In this document: positions 9,229-17,994 of the stretch, piece after piece
How positions within the stretch are numbered: position 1 is the first letter of the stretch
Layout of the letters: each line of letters opens with the position of its first letter
Source: Maribacter forsetii DSM 18668
Lineage (GTDB): Bacteria > Bacteroidota > Bacteroidia > Flavobacteriales > Flavobacteriaceae
Direction of reading: 5' to 3'
DNA: 64,000 nt
Assembly (NCBI RefSeq): GCF_000744105.1
Contig: NZ_JQLH01000001.1
Span: 806,001 to 870,000, forward strand
Translations under genes and position numbers: made by a program
Notes under the pieces: generated by a model
Databases searched by the model: none
The model's input: the letters and a program-made list of their open reading frames with translations, nothing else
What the model was told of the DNA's origin: nothing

Positions 9229-9747
9229 TCAATTGTTATTTTCAGGTGATTCGTAATCGCCATAAATTCTAAAATATTTATAAACGTAATAATCAATGTT
9301 TTCATTCTCATCATTTTCAAATTCCTTATACCTTATTTCGAGATTGCCTCTATCTATAAGGTTTACTTCAAAAAGTTCCATAATCAATTCAGAATTGTCA
9401 GAAGTATTTGTGAGTTTAAAAATAACCTTGTTGCCTGGCATTACTTTCCATTCTCCATTATCGCTAGTTGTTAAGTCAATTTCACGGAAATCAGTTCCTC
9501 CGGAATTATTTTCGGTTTCAATATAATGTTCAAAGTAAAGACTGCCATCTTCAAAAAGAATTAATTCTGTTTGACTTTCACATATACCTGTAGATAAATT
9601 ATCTACTGAAGAGCCATCTTTGAAAAAAACAATTCTTTTAGTTCCAACCCATTTACCAGCAATCTTTTCTTTAAAGGTATATTCCTCTTCTATAGTACAG
9701 CCGGAGAATATAATTAACATGCCGGCTAGATATAAGATTGCTTTCAT
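9229..9747 (-). CDS. small lipoprotein, lipocalin-like
   Basis: A 172-residue predicted lipoprotein: signal peptide MKAILYLAGMLIIFSGC with the lipobox cysteine at residue 17, then IAGKWVGTKRIVFF, a G-x-W strand typical of lipocalin-like Bacteroidota lipoproteins. Later strands include ELILFEDGSLYF and NGEWKVMPGNKVIFKL. The C-terminus is acidic and Asn-rich. Only 10 bp separate it from the upstream HExxH protein on the same strand, so the two form a probable operon. Function unknown; the fold call is by pattern only. Confidence 0.6.
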   Translation of the reverse strand: MKAILYLAGMLIIFSGCTIEEEYTFKEKIAGKWVGTKRIVFFKDGSSVDNLSTGICESQTELILFEDGSLYFEHYIETENNSGGTDFREIDLTTSDNGEWKVMPGNKVIFKLTNTSDNSELIMELFEVNLIDRGNLEIRYKEFENDENENIDYYVYKYFRIYGDYESPENNN

Positions 9748-9757
9748 TTATGGTATA

Positions 9758-10606
9758 TTAAAAATGGTTTGAGGAATAATAGTCAGCTTCTTTTTCCTGA
9801 AGTATGTCATAATAATCGACACCGAATAAATACTGTACATTATATAAGCCTATTTTTAAAGGGGCATTCAAATCTGTATAAAACACTTTATTGTATTTTT
9901 TAAAAAAATTGCTTTTTTCTTCTAACCTTTCAATAGGTTCTTTAAAATAGGCATTGATAAAAAATGCACTGGTATATTGATAAACATGAATAATTTCATG
10001 TGCTAAAACCGCTTCTATATCAATATTGATGCTGCGTTTAAATTGAATTGTATTGTATAAAGCTGCTCCATCAGGATCAATATCTCTTATTTTAGCTAAT
10101 TTTTCGTTTTTGAAAATAAAATGACCAGAGTAAAATGTTCTTTTAAAATCAAATTTTGAGGTTGCAAATCCGTATGCATTAGCGTAAAGTGCAAAGGGTA
10201 AAATTCGATAACGCAGTTTTTTTTCTCGTTTAAAATCATATTCCAGATAATTAAAGCCGAAATCCATGTGCCACCGTTCCCAAAAGTTTCGGTTAGCGGC
10301 GGCGTTATATATAATGGAGTTGCCTGCCGAATTCAAGATTTTAGAAGGCCATAAGTAGGCGTAGTTATCAGTTCTATGAAATTGCCTTACCAATCTTTTG
10401 CTTTCAAAGGTTAAATAACCTCCTAAAGCACCTTGATACATACCTTTGAAAAAAACCTTGGACCCCTTCTCATTAGGTTTCTTATTGATCAATGCTCCAA
10501 CGCCGCCTATGATAGCTTTTGAACCTACATTGTAGAAAGCTGCTTGTGAATCGTTTCTTTGTGGATATAAATATCCTGAAATCAATAAAATTAAAATTAT
10601 TCTCAT
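9758..10606 (-). CDS. predicted HExxH metallopeptidase-like envelope protein
   Basis: A 282-residue protein with a short N-terminal signal sequence (MRIILILLISGYLYPQ). I do not recognise a named family. The strongest feature is AHEIIHVYQY (HEIIH at 203-207), a zinc HExxH motif, followed 64 residues later by EKEAD (271-275); an E-x-x-A-D second motif after HExxH is the arrangement of gluzincins such as M48, where the Glu is the third zinc ligand. The middle has many short aromatic strands (MDFGFNYLEYDFKREK, FYSGHFIFKNEKL) and N-terminal Gly-rich stretches. It probably acts in the periplasm or outer membrane. It is the first gene of a pair with the lipoprotein at 9229-9747. Catalysis is inferred from two motifs only. 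Confidence 0.55.
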   Translation of the reverse strand: MRIILILLISGYLYPQRNDSQAAFYNVGSKAIIGGVGALINKKPNEKGSKVFFKGMYQGALGGYLTFESKRLVRQFHRTDNYAYLWPSKILNSAGNSIIYNAAANRNFWERWHMDFGFNYLEYDFKREKKLRYRILPFALYANAYGFATSKFDFKRTFYSGHFIFKNEKLAKIRDIDPDGAALYNTIQFKRSINIDIEAVLAHEIIHVYQYTSAFFINAYFKEPIERLEEKSNFFKKYNKVFYTDLNAPLKIGLYNVQYLFGVDYYDILQEKEADYYSSNHF

Positions 10607-10671
10607 GGTTGGTTTTGAGGAAAATCAGAAATCAAAAACTACGCCATTTGTAAGATTTTTCAGAAATAATC

Positions 10672-11658
10672 TTATTTCTTTAAATAACTATCTGAAGGAT
10701 TGTTAACATGGCCTTCTTTAGAATACGTTCTATAACTAAACCCCGGGTGAATACAATAACCACCTGTTTCTCCTTTTTTATTTATCGCGATAAAACCGAT
10801 TTGAAAATCTTGTTTGTCCTTGTTTTTAGCGATAATGCGTTTTACACCTTCTTCGCATGCCTCTTGTGGCGATTTGCCTTGTCGCATTAATTCAACAATT
10901 AAAAAACTACCAACTGTTCTTACCACTTCTTCACCAACACCTGTTGCCGTTGCGCCACCAACTTCATTGTCAACAAAAAGTCCGGCGCCTATAATAGGCG
11001 AGTCACCAACCCTGCCTGCCATTTTATATGCCATGCCACTAGTGGTACATGCACCGGCAATATCACCATAGGCATCAATTGCTAACATACCAATGGTATC
11101 ATGATTTTCTATATTTATGATAGGTTTGTATTGAGATGTTTTTTTCCATTCTTCCCAAGCTTGTTTCGATTCTTCGGTTAGCAAATCTGTTTTCTCAAAA
11201 CCTTGTTCGTAAGCAAACTGTTCGGCTCCTTTGCCGGCTAGCATTACATGCGGAGTCTCTTCCATTACCTTTCTTGCTACAGATATGGGGTTTGCAATAT
11301 GCTGCATTGCCAAAACCGCTCCACAGTTACCATCTTTGTCCATAATGCATGCATCTAAAGTAACATTGCCATCTCTATCCGGTTTGCCGCCACTTCCTAC
11401 AGTGCTATTGCTTAGGTCATTTTCTTCTACCATGACCCCTTGGTGAACGGCATCTAATGCATTGCCTCCTTTTTCTAAAACCTCCCATGCTTTGGCTGTT
11501 GCATTGCCAAAATTCCATGTGCAGATTGCAATAGGTAGAACTGGTGTGTTAACTGCTCTTTTTACTAGAGGAGTTTCTTTGTATGAAGCTAATATAGGTG
11601 CGGATACTATACCGGCGGCTACTGTGCTAGAATTTCTAAGAAATTTTCTTCTTTTCAT
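10672..11658 (-). CDS. N4-(beta-N-acetylglucosaminyl)-L-asparaginase (glycosylasparaginase)
   Basis: A 328-residue Ntn-hydrolase of the glycosylasparaginase family, which cleaves the GlcNAc-Asn bond of N-linked glycopeptides. A twin-arginine-like leader (MKRRKFLRNSSTVAAG) indicates export. The precursor is expected to autocleave before the nucleophile Thr188 in NHDTIGMLAIDAYGD, giving alpha and beta chains. Conserved substrate-site patches follow: ACTTSGMAYKMAGRVGDSP and GATATGVGEE. Well-studied members include the enzyme of Elizabethkingia (Flavobacterium) meningoseptica, of similar length. It is divergent from cutC with only 41 bp between the two starts, so promoters must overlap there. Confidence 0.92.
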   Translation of the reverse strand: MKRRKFLRNSSTVAAGIVSAPILASYKETPLVKRAVNTPVLPIAICTWNFGNATAKAWEVLEKGGNALDAVHQGVMVEENDLSNSTVGSGGKPDRDGNVTLDACIMDKDGNCGAVLAMQHIANPISVARKVMEETPHVMLAGKGAEQFAYEQGFEKTDLLTEESKQAWEEWKKTSQYKPIINIENHDTIGMLAIDAYGDIAGACTTSGMAYKMAGRVGDSPIIGAGLFVDNEVGGATATGVGEEVVRTVGSFLIVELMRQGKSPQEACEEGVKRIIAKNKDKQDFQIGFIAINKKGETGGYCIHPGFSYRTYSKEGHVNNPSDSYLKK

Positions 11659-11699
11659 GGGATGGGTTCTTTACTTTTAGTGACCTTAAATATAGGAAT

Positions 11700-12422
11700 A
11701 TGATAGTAGAAGTTTGTGCTAATTCATTGGAATCTGCTTTAGTTGCCGAACGTGCCGGAGCAGACCGAATTGAGTTGTGTTCAGAATTAGCGGTGGGCGG
11801 ATTAACACCTTCTTACGGGTTGTTGAAAGCTGTGAGAAGTAAAATTACAATACCGGTTAATATTCTTATACGTCCTAGAAGTGGTGACTTTACATATTCT
11901 GATGAAGAGCTGGATATTATGATTTCGGATATTGAGCTGTGTGCAGAGCTGGGATATAATGGAATTGTATCTGGAGTTCTTTTGGAAAATTTTTCTTTAG
12001 ATGTAGTGCGAACCCGAAAACTAAAGGATGCTGCTGGTAAATTGAAATTTACGTTTCATAGGGCGTTTGATTGGATACAGAACCCGTTGGATGCTTTGAA
12101 GAAATTGGAAACTATGCAAGTGGATACTATTTTAACTTCTGGTCAACAGAAGTCAGCACCTGAGGGATTAGATTTCTTATTCCAATTAAAAGAACAATCT
12201 AAAATGATACAGATTATGCCAGGCTCTGGTGTAAATGCTGCTAATGTTGAGCTATTTAAAGATAAAGGTTTTAAAATGGCACATTTATCGGGTACTAAGA
12301 TGGTGCAATCCTTATCTTCAAAACCGTTAATTTCTATGAATTCAGTTAACTTTTTAAGTGATAATCAAAGGGCAATCACGCAATTGGATAATATTAAAGC
12401 TGTTGTGGCCAAGGTTAAATAA
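11700..12422 (+). CDS. cutC: CutC family protein
   Basis: A 240-residue TIM-barrel protein of the CutC family (copper homeostasis). Family hallmarks are clear: EVCANSLESALVAERAGAD at the N-terminus, RIELCSELAVGGLTPSYG, INILIRPRSGDFTYS (here VNILIRPRSGDF), KFTFHRAFDW, and ILTSGQQKSAPEG. Length is typical. The direct role in copper handling is disputed for bacterial CutC, and no copper ATPase or chaperone is adjacent. It starts 41 bp from the divergent glycosylasparaginase gene, and a metallophosphoesterase follows after 57 bp. Confidence 0.93.
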   Translation: MIVEVCANSLESALVAERAGADRIELCSELAVGGLTPSYGLLKAVRSKITIPVNILIRPRSGDFTYSDEELDIMISDIELCAELGYNGIVSGVLLENFSLDVVRTRKLKDAAGKLKFTFHRAFDWIQNPLDALKKLETMQVDTILTSGQQKSAPEGLDFLFQLKEQSKMIQIMPGSGVNAANVELFKDKGFKMAHLSGTKMVQSLSSKPLISMNSVNFLSDNQRAITQLDNIKAVVAKVK

Positions 12423-12457
12423 AATGCAATTGAGCACACATACCGTTGAGATACAGA

Positions 12458-12465
12458 TATCTTTG
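12458..12465 (+). promoter_or_regulatory. Bacteroidota -7 element (TAnnTTTG) for the metallophosphoesterase
   Basis: TATCTTTG matches the flavobacterial -7 consensus exactly and lies 14 bp before the ATG at 12480. The nearest TTG at a usable distance (12430-12432) is 25 bp away, longer than the usual spacing of about 17-23, so the call is moderate. Confidence 0.4.
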
Positions 12466-12479
12466 TAAAAAATTCATTC

Positions 12480-13709
12480 ATGATCCGTTGGTTTATTTTT
12501 GTCTTAGCTTATGTTGCTTTAAGCTGTTATGTATTGCAAGCATTAAAAACAATTACCAAGCAACCTTGGTGGTCTTGGTTATATATTGCAGTTTCATTGG
12601 TCGTAATGATCAATTTCATTTATCAATTTTCGGTAGGTGAGGAGACAGGTCGTGTTTTAAGTATTTCTAAAAGTTATGCTTTTGGTTTTTTATTGACCAT
12701 GTTAACGTTCAATATCATCACTATCTTATTCTTGTTTTCTGAAGATATATATCGTTTTATAGCAGGTGCATATCAAAAAATTTATGGTGAGGAAAAGCAA
12801 TTCGGACTTCCGGCACGTAGACGTTTTCTTAGTTTACTAGCACTGGGAGTAGCTGCCGTACCATTTGGGGCGCTGCTATATGGTATGTACAAAGGGAAGT
12901 ACAATTTTAAGGTGTTGAAATACGATTTGGAATTCGAAGATCTTCCCGATAGTTTTGATGGGTACCAGATTACCCAAATTTCAGATATACATAGTGGTAG
13001 TTTCGATGATAGAAAAAAGATTGAATACGCTGTAAACCTTATTAATCAGCAGAAAAGCGATGTACTCTTGTTTACGGGTGATATGGTTAATAATATGACT
13101 TCTGAAATGGAGCCGTGGGCAGATCTTTTTAGTACCCTTTGTGCAAAAGATGGTAAGTTTTCAGTTTTAGGTAATCATGATTACGGAGATTATATTCCTT
13201 GGGATACCGAAGAGCTGAAACAACAGAATTTAGAAGACCTAAAAACATTGCAAAAAGAAATGGGTTTTGATCTTTTGCTAAACGAGCATAGATATTTACA
13301 AAAAGGGGATGATAAGATTGCTTTGGTGGGAGTAGAGAATTGGGGTAAAGGCGGATTCAAAAAAGCCGGGGACCTTAAAAAAGCTGCCTCACAGATTAAT
13401 GCCGATGATTTTAAAATATTAATGAGTCACGATCCATCGCACTGGGAAATGGAAGTGATACCAGATGCTTACCATTACCACTTGACATTGAGCGGACACA
13501 CTCATGGTATGCAATTTGGTATTGAAATACCAGGTTGGATCAAGTGGAGCCCTGTAAAATGGAGATACCCTTATTGGGCGGGTATTTACAAAGAAATGGG
13601 GCAATTCATTAATGTAAACAGAGGTTTTGGATTTTTAGGTTATCCGGGTAGGGTAGGTATATGGCCAGAAATTACCGTGATAACTTTGAAGAAAAAGGCA
13701 TTAACATGA
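12480..13709 (+). CDS. membrane-anchored metallophosphoesterase
   Basis: A 409-residue protein with about four N-terminal membrane segments (roughly 1-20, 32-52, 65-87 and 115-137) and a calcineurin-like phosphoesterase domain from about 155. Dimetal-site motifs are all present: QISDIHSG (D-x-H), LFTGDMVNN (GD), VLGNHDYGD (GNHD), MSHDPSHW (H) and LSGHTHGMQFG (GHxH). The architecture resembles YaeI-type phosphodiesterases, some of which act on lipid substrates such as UDP-diacylglucosamine-like molecules; the substrate here is not determinable. The topology cannot be fixed from sequence. An in-frame ATG at 12480 directly precedes the first membrane helix. Confidence 0.88.
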   Translation: MIRWFIFVLAYVALSCYVLQALKTITKQPWWSWLYIAVSLVVMINFIYQFSVGEETGRVLSISKSYAFGFLLTMLTFNIITILFLFSEDIYRFIAGAYQKIYGEEKQFGLPARRRFLSLLALGVAAVPFGALLYGMYKGKYNFKVLKYDLEFEDLPDSFDGYQITQISDIHSGSFDDRKKIEYAVNLINQQKSDVLLFTGDMVNNMTSEMEPWADLFSTLCAKDGKFSVLGNHDYGDYIPWDTEELKQQNLEDLKTLQKEMGFDLLLNEHRYLQKGDDKIALVGVENWGKGGFKKAGDLKKAASQINADDFKILMSHDPSHWEMEVIPDAYHYHLTLSGHTHGMQFGIEIPGWIKWSPVKWRYPYWAGIYKEMGQFINVNRGFGFLGYPGRVGIWPEITVITLKKKALT

Positions 13710-13770
13710 TTTTAACCCTATTACAATACTACTATTAGGATGCTAAGAGTAGTATTTTAACAATTTTTAT

Positions 13771-13778
13771 TACATTTG
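13771..13778 (+). promoter_or_regulatory. -7 element for the thioredoxin-like gene
   Basis: TACATTTG, an exact TAnnTTTG match 23 bp before the ATG at 13802. No clear TTG is seen at the -33 position, so the promoter is plausible but incomplete. Confidence 0.4.
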
Positions 13779-13801
13779 GCTAACAAAGAAAAGCATTTTA
13801 T

Positions 13802-14098
13802 ATGTCCAAATTTGGTGAATTAATAGATTTAAAGGTACCTGTTCTTCTTGATTTTTATGCAGAGTGGAATGAGCAGTCAACTGCAATGCATCCTGTATTA
13901 AGGGATGTAGCCGCTGCTTTAGGTAGCAGAGGTAAGGTTATAAAAATAGATGTGGATAAGAACAAAGAGCTTTCTCAGGCTTTACGTGTTAAGGGTCTAC
14001 CTACGCTTATGATTTACAAAAAAGGCGAAATGGTATGGCGACAAAGTGGCGAACAAGATGCTACTACGTTAATGGGTATTCTTAAAGAATACGTTTAA
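13802..14098 (+). CDS. thioredoxin-fold protein without the CxxC active site
   Basis: A 98-residue cytoplasmic thioredoxin-fold protein. The fold signature is strong: VPVLLDFYAEW, VIKIDVDKN, and the cis-proline segment KGLPTLMIYKKGE, ending in WRQSGEQDATTLMGILKEYV. However the usual WCGPC is replaced by WNEQS (residues 22-26), so neither redox cysteine is present and there is no cysteine anywhere in the protein. It cannot be a dithiol oxidoreductase; a scaffold, chaperone-like or regulatory role is inferred. I recall similar CxxC-less members in other Flavobacteriaceae, which would argue against a local mutation. It ends in a very strong bidirectional terminator. Confidence 0.85.
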   Translation: MSKFGELIDLKVPVLLDFYAEWNEQSTAMHPVLRDVAAALGSRGKVIKIDVDKNKELSQALRVKGLPTLMIYKKGEMVWRQSGEQDATTLMGILKEYV

Positions 14099-14120
14099 AA
14101 TTTAATATTATTTAAAACAT

Positions 14121-14157
14121 AAAAAAAGCTTTGAGTGTAAACTCAAAGCTTTTTTTA
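14121..14157. terminator. Bidirectional terminator between convergent genes
   Basis: A perfect 16-bp hairpin (14121-14136 with 14141-14156, GTAA loop) flanked by A- and T-runs. It sits between the convergent thioredoxin-like gene and the DUF2723 gene and can serve both strands. Confidence 0.9.
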
Positions 14158-14179
14158 ATGCGCTATTTTGACAGAATAT

Positions 14180-17100
14180 CTATTCTACAATTTCAGTTTT
14201 AGTATTGTCAGGTAAAATGGTGTCAGAAACAGGCATGGTATCCATCATATCTGGATTGGTCTGCTGCATTTCTTCACGCATGTCCATATCGTCCTCGTCT
14301 TTATAGAAGTGTTGGAACTTATCTATATACTCATTGAATATTAAGGTTTCTTTTTCAGCAACATCCTCGCTATCATTGGTGATGATCATATCTATATTAC
14401 GTCTGTATGCCTCCATATCTGCAATGATGTCATCAATATTGCTGTATTGCTCGTCTAAACTTGTAGAAGCGTAATACTCCAACCTTTCTTGGTATTTGCC
14501 TTTCAACTTTTCAAAAAGAGCACGTGCTTTCTGGTTTTCTCCAACTTTATAATAGCCGTCTACAAAAGGTTCCACTAAAGTGTAGTATCCAAATTTATCT
14601 ACAGGCATGTTGGTCAATGAAATCTCAATGATATCTTTAGCCTTGTCCATTTTATTCTCCTTGATCAAAGCTTCCGTTAAACGAGCTAAATTACCTCTAA
14701 AAGATACGCTCTGAATACGGGTTTGTGTATCGTGGTATATGTCGCCACCTGCATTTCCCCAATCCCATCCGGTAACGATATCATACATTAATTCAGTATC
14801 AATTCGTCCTAATTCAAATGCGTTAGGTCTTTCTGTACGAATAGGTACGAGCTTGTACGCTAAACCATCTAGTTGAAGATAATCTTTCATCCATAAGTAC
14901 TCGGCATCGTCAAAACTACCTCCAGAGAAGTATAAAGGACGTTTCCAATCATTGTTAGCTAAGATATCAAGCATCATCATGCTCTTCTTTGTAATAGCAC
15001 CTGGTAAGTCAATATCAATGTAATCTACAATAAGGTCTGCGTCTTTTGCTTTGACCAAGCCGCTGTTTAATACATTTTGTTTGTTTACAGGAACCCTAAT
15101 TTTATTAGTAGGGTAGTAGACCATGTTCTGAGTGTCTTCAGAATACTGACTTAAATCTGCACCATTTTGCTCAAATAAATACTTAAGCTTTGTTCTAGGT
15201 TTATCACTGTCGATCCAATTTATGAAATCCTTTATTGGCCATCTGTTCTCTGTAATACCTTGGTGGTATAGCACATCTCTTGATCCCCATCTATATTTTT
15301 CATGTGTAATCTGAGAAGGTATAGGTGCACTTTCATAAGCGGCAGCCTTCATTTGATCTACATACCAATCTGTTTCAAAAAGACTGGTACAAACTATACG
15401 AACGTCTGTTCTGTAGTGTTCAATCTCTTGTGCGTACCAAATTGGGAAGGTGTCATTGTCACCAATGGTGAATAAAATAGCTCCCGCATCTTCCTGGCAA
15501 GAATCTAAATATGCTTTTGCAGACGAATTTGCCGTGAATTTGCCAGATCTATCATGGTCATCCCAGTTTTGTACCGCCATTACCGTTGGTACGGCAAGTA
15601 ATGTTACAACAACTACTGCAGGGGCTAATATTTTAGGAGTGATCCATTCTTTAAAACTATCATACAATCCGTATACCCCTAATCCGATCCAAAGAGCAAA
15701 TACATAGAATGAACCTACAAGTGAATAATCTCGTTCACGAGGTTGAAAAATACCGGGGTTTGTATAGAACTGTATAGCTAGTCCCGTAAACAGAAAGAAC
15801 ATCAATAATACCCAAAATTGCTTTTTGTCTTTTGAGAGTTGAAAAACGATACCTATGATTCCCAAAATTAATGGTAAAAAGAAATAGGTATTTCTACCTG
15901 GATTATTTTGGATATCGCTTGGTAAGTTGTCTTGACTCCCTAATCTCATGCTGTCAATAGCGTTAATACCACTTAACCAGTTTCCGTTGTCATTATAGCG
16001 ACCCTGAACATCATTCTGTTTTCCGACGAAATTCCACATGAAATAACGCAGATACATGTAGTTGAATTGAAACTCGAACATATATTCAATATTATCCCAT
16101 AAGGTTGGCGGCTGTACTTCTATATATTCATCAAAACGTTTTAAGAAGCTTATATACTGGTCGGCGCCAATTTCACCATTTGCAAAACCAATTTTAACTT
16201 GTTCTGCAGCTTGTCTTAATTCTTGATTCGGTTGTGTAATCCTAAAATCTAAGGCTCCAAAATAACGCATGTAGTTTTCGGCATTTTGCGAACTCCACAT
16301 TCTAGGTAACAAACCTTGGTGTTTAGGGTTGGGACCTTGAACGGCATCTTTGTATTTATTTACAATAATGTATTTCCCTAATGTGTAATCTTTCTCATAT
16401 TTAGGTTTGCCATCTTGATCTTCGCCTGCAGTTGCAAACATATCTGAATAATAGGTGCCGTAAACGGGACTGTCAACACCTGGGTATTGCTCTCTATTGT
16501 AATATGCTAAAAGTGCTCTTGCATCTTCTGGATTGTTTTCGTTGATAACAACCTTGGCATTTGCTCTAATAGGCAGCATTAACCAGGAAGAAAAACCTAG
16601 AAATAAAAACATCATACACAGAACAATGGTATTGCCTGTTTTATAATTGTTTTTACGAGTATAGTTTAAGCCGAAGTAAAAAGCAGCTATAAATAAAAGA
16701 CCGATAATAATAGAACCTGAATTAAATGGTAGACCTATACTGTTAATAAAGAATACCTCTCCCCAACCAAAAAGTTGAAGTACATAGGTTAGTGAAAATT
16801 TATATACTAACATTAAGATTGCTATAACAATGATGTTAGCTAATAAAAAGTTCTTTACTGTGGTCTCTTTGTAGGTTTTAAAATAATAAAGTAAACCAAT
16901 TGATGGTATTGCTAAGAAGCCCATAAACTGAACTCCAAAAGTTAACCCGACAACAAAAGATATTAATACAAGCCACTTGTTTCCACGAGGGTCATCAAGA
17001 TTATCTGTCCATTTTAATCCTAGCCACAACAATAAGGCCATGATAAAACTTGCCATAGAATACACCTCTGTTTCTACGGCATTGAACCAAAAACTATCTG

Positions 17101-17503
17101 AATATGTAAATGCCAATGAACCTACTAAGGCACTACCAAATACTGCAATTGCTTTGCTATTGGTGAAAGGACCATCGTTATCTATTAATTTTCTGGTGAT
17201 ATTGGTAATTGTCCAGAACATGAATAAAATGGTAAATGCACTTGATACGCCGGAAACTAGGTTTACCATCATAGCAACTTGACTTGGTTCTAAAGCGAAC
17301 ATTGCAAAAAATGCGCCTATCATTTGTAGTAAAGGTGCTCCTGGTGGGTGACCCACTTGAAGCTTGGCTGCTGTTGCTATATACTCTCCCGCATCCCAAA
17401 AACTATTGGTGGGTTCAACGGTAATGTAGTATGTAATAAGGGCTATAAAAAATACGGACCATCCTAATATAGTGTCCCACTTGTGGTAGTTCTTTGAAAA
17501 CAT
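14180..17503 (-). CDS. DUF2723 (TMEM260-like) membrane protein, predicted protein O-mannosyltransferase family
   Basis: A 1107-residue polytopic membrane protein. The N-terminus has the DUF2723 hallmarks: ITYYITVEPTNSFWDAGEY, followed by LQVGHPPGAPLLQMIGAFF and about a dozen hydrophobic helices to roughly residue 640. The large C-terminal part is soluble and contains NWDDHDRSGKF, FTIGDNDTFPIWYAQEIE and a TPR-like helical stretch (about 960-1030), then an acidic tail. The human relative TMEM260 is a protein O-mannosyltransferase (GT117), and the acidic FWDAGEY patch resembles the catalytic loop of GT-C enzymes. In Bacteroidota the family may glycosylate secreted proteins; this is inference. 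Its 3' end faces the bidirectional terminator at 14121-14157. Confidence 0.85.
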   Translation of the reverse strand: MFSKNYHKWDTILGWSVFFIALITYYITVEPTNSFWDAGEYIATAAKLQVGHPPGAPLLQMIGAFFAMFALEPSQVAMMVNLVSGVSSAFTILFMFWTITNITRKLIDNDGPFTNSKAIAVFGSALVGSLAFTYSDSFWFNAVETEVYSMASFIMALLLWLGLKWTDNLDDPRGNKWLVLISFVVGLTFGVQFMGFLAIPSIGLLYYFKTYKETTVKNFLLANIIVIAILMLVYKFSLTYVLQLFGWGEVFFINSIGLPFNSGSIIIGLLFIAAFYFGLNYTRKNNYKTGNTIVLCMMFLFLGFSSWLMLPIRANAKVVINENNPEDARALLAYYNREQYPGVDSPVYGTYYSDMFATAGEDQDGKPKYEKDYTLGKYIIVNKYKDAVQGPNPKHQGLLPRMWSSQNAENYMRYFGALDFRITQPNQELRQAAEQVKIGFANGEIGADQYISFLKRFDEYIEVQPPTLWDNIEYMFEFQFNYMYLRYFMWNFVGKQNDVQGRYNDNGNWLSGINAIDSMRLGSQDNLPSDIQNNPGRNTYFFLPLILGIIGIVFQLSKDKKQFWVLLMFFLFTGLAIQFYTNPGIFQPRERDYSLVGSFYVFALWIGLGVYGLYDSFKEWITPKILAPAVVVVTLLAVPTVMAVQNWDDHDRSGKFTANSSAKAYLDSCQEDAGAILFTIGDNDTFPIWYAQEIEHYRTDVRIVCTSLFETDWYVDQMKAAAYESAPIPSQITHEKYRWGSRDVLYHQGITENRWPIKDFINWIDSDKPRTKLKYLFEQNGADLSQYSEDTQNMVYYPTNKIRVPVNKQNVLNSGLVKAKDADLIVDYIDIDLPGAITKKSMMMLDILANNDWKRPLYFSGGSFDDAEYLWMKDYLQLDGLAYKLVPIRTERPNAFELGRIDTELMYDIVTGWDWGNAGGDIYHDTQTRIQSVSFRGNLARLTEALIKENKMDKAKDIIEISLTNMPVDKFGYYTLVEPFVDGYYKVGENQKARALFEKLKGKYQERLEYYASTSLDEQYSNIDDIIADMEAYRRNIDMIITNDSEDVAEKETLIFNEYIDKFQHFYKDEDDMDMREEMQQTNPDMMDTMPVSDTILPDNTKTEIVE

Positions 17504-17622
17504 GAAGCTTGGGTTAAACCTAAGTGGCGAATTTACTAATTAATATAGAAAGGAATGAACTATTTTTATAAACCTTTAACATGGGTAAAGCATATTTTTT
17601 TCATTTTTACTTAAAAAAATGT

Positions 17623-17652
17623 TTGGTGAAACAAAACTTTGTTTTAAATTTG
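17623..17652 (+). promoter_or_regulatory. Promoter of tRNA-Gln (-33 TTG, -7 TAAATTTG)
   Basis: TTG at 17623-17625 and TAAATTTG at 17645-17652 are separated by 19 bp, an exact fit to the flavobacterial housekeeping promoter. The tRNA begins 20 bp further on. Confidence 0.7.
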
Positions 17653-17671
17653 CAGCCTCTTAAAAAGGTAT

Positions 17672-17742
17672 TGGCCCATGGTGTAATGGTAACACTTCGG
17701 TTTTTGGTACCGTCATTCAAGGTTCGAGTCCTTGTGGGCCAA
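17672..17742 (+). tRNA. tRNA-Gln (anticodon TTG)
   Basis: A 71-nt cloverleaf: acceptor TGGCCCA pairs fully with TGGGCCA (17735-17741) and the discriminator is A. The D arm is GTG/CAC around TAATGGTAA. The anticodon stem CGGT/ACCG closes the loop TTTTGGT, giving anticodon TTG at positions 34-36 with U33 before it. The T arm is CAAGG/CCTTG around TTCGAGT. The 3' CCA is not encoded. It reads Gln CAA codons. Confidence 0.95.
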
Positions 17743-17758
17743 CTAAGAGAACAAGGTA

Positions 17759-17795
17759 AATCCTGATATCAATTGATATCGGGATTTTTGTTTTT
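17759..17795 (+). terminator. Terminator of tRNA-Gln
   Basis: A 12-bp stem (17759-17770 with 17775-17786, one wobble) with AATT loop, followed by TTTTTG and a further T-run. It begins 17 nt after the tRNA. Confidence 0.85.
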
Positions 17796-17893
17796 ATGAC
17801 CTATGTCATTTTAAAAGCCTTTTTAAAGCTAGTTCTTTGCTATTCATACGTACATAAGTACTTAATGTGAAGAAATGGTTAACTGTGTGTCAG

Positions 17894-17901
17894 TATTTTT
17901 G
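17894..17901 (+). promoter_or_regulatory. -7 element upstream of the small membrane protein
   Basis: TATTTTTG matches TAnnTTTG about 93 bp before the ATG at 17995. The -33 element is not clear. If used, it leaves a leader of about 85 nt. Confidence 0.35.
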
Positions 17902-17994
17902 TACATTTAAACCGATAACGTTACAAATTCATCGGAAAAGAAACCATTTCGACAATGTTATTATATACTTTGGTACCCTAAAGAACTTAACCCT

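Noticed and set aside
17581..17766. 61-codon + strand frame across tRNA-Gln
   Set aside because: It runs through the tRNA and its promoter and has no protein-like features.
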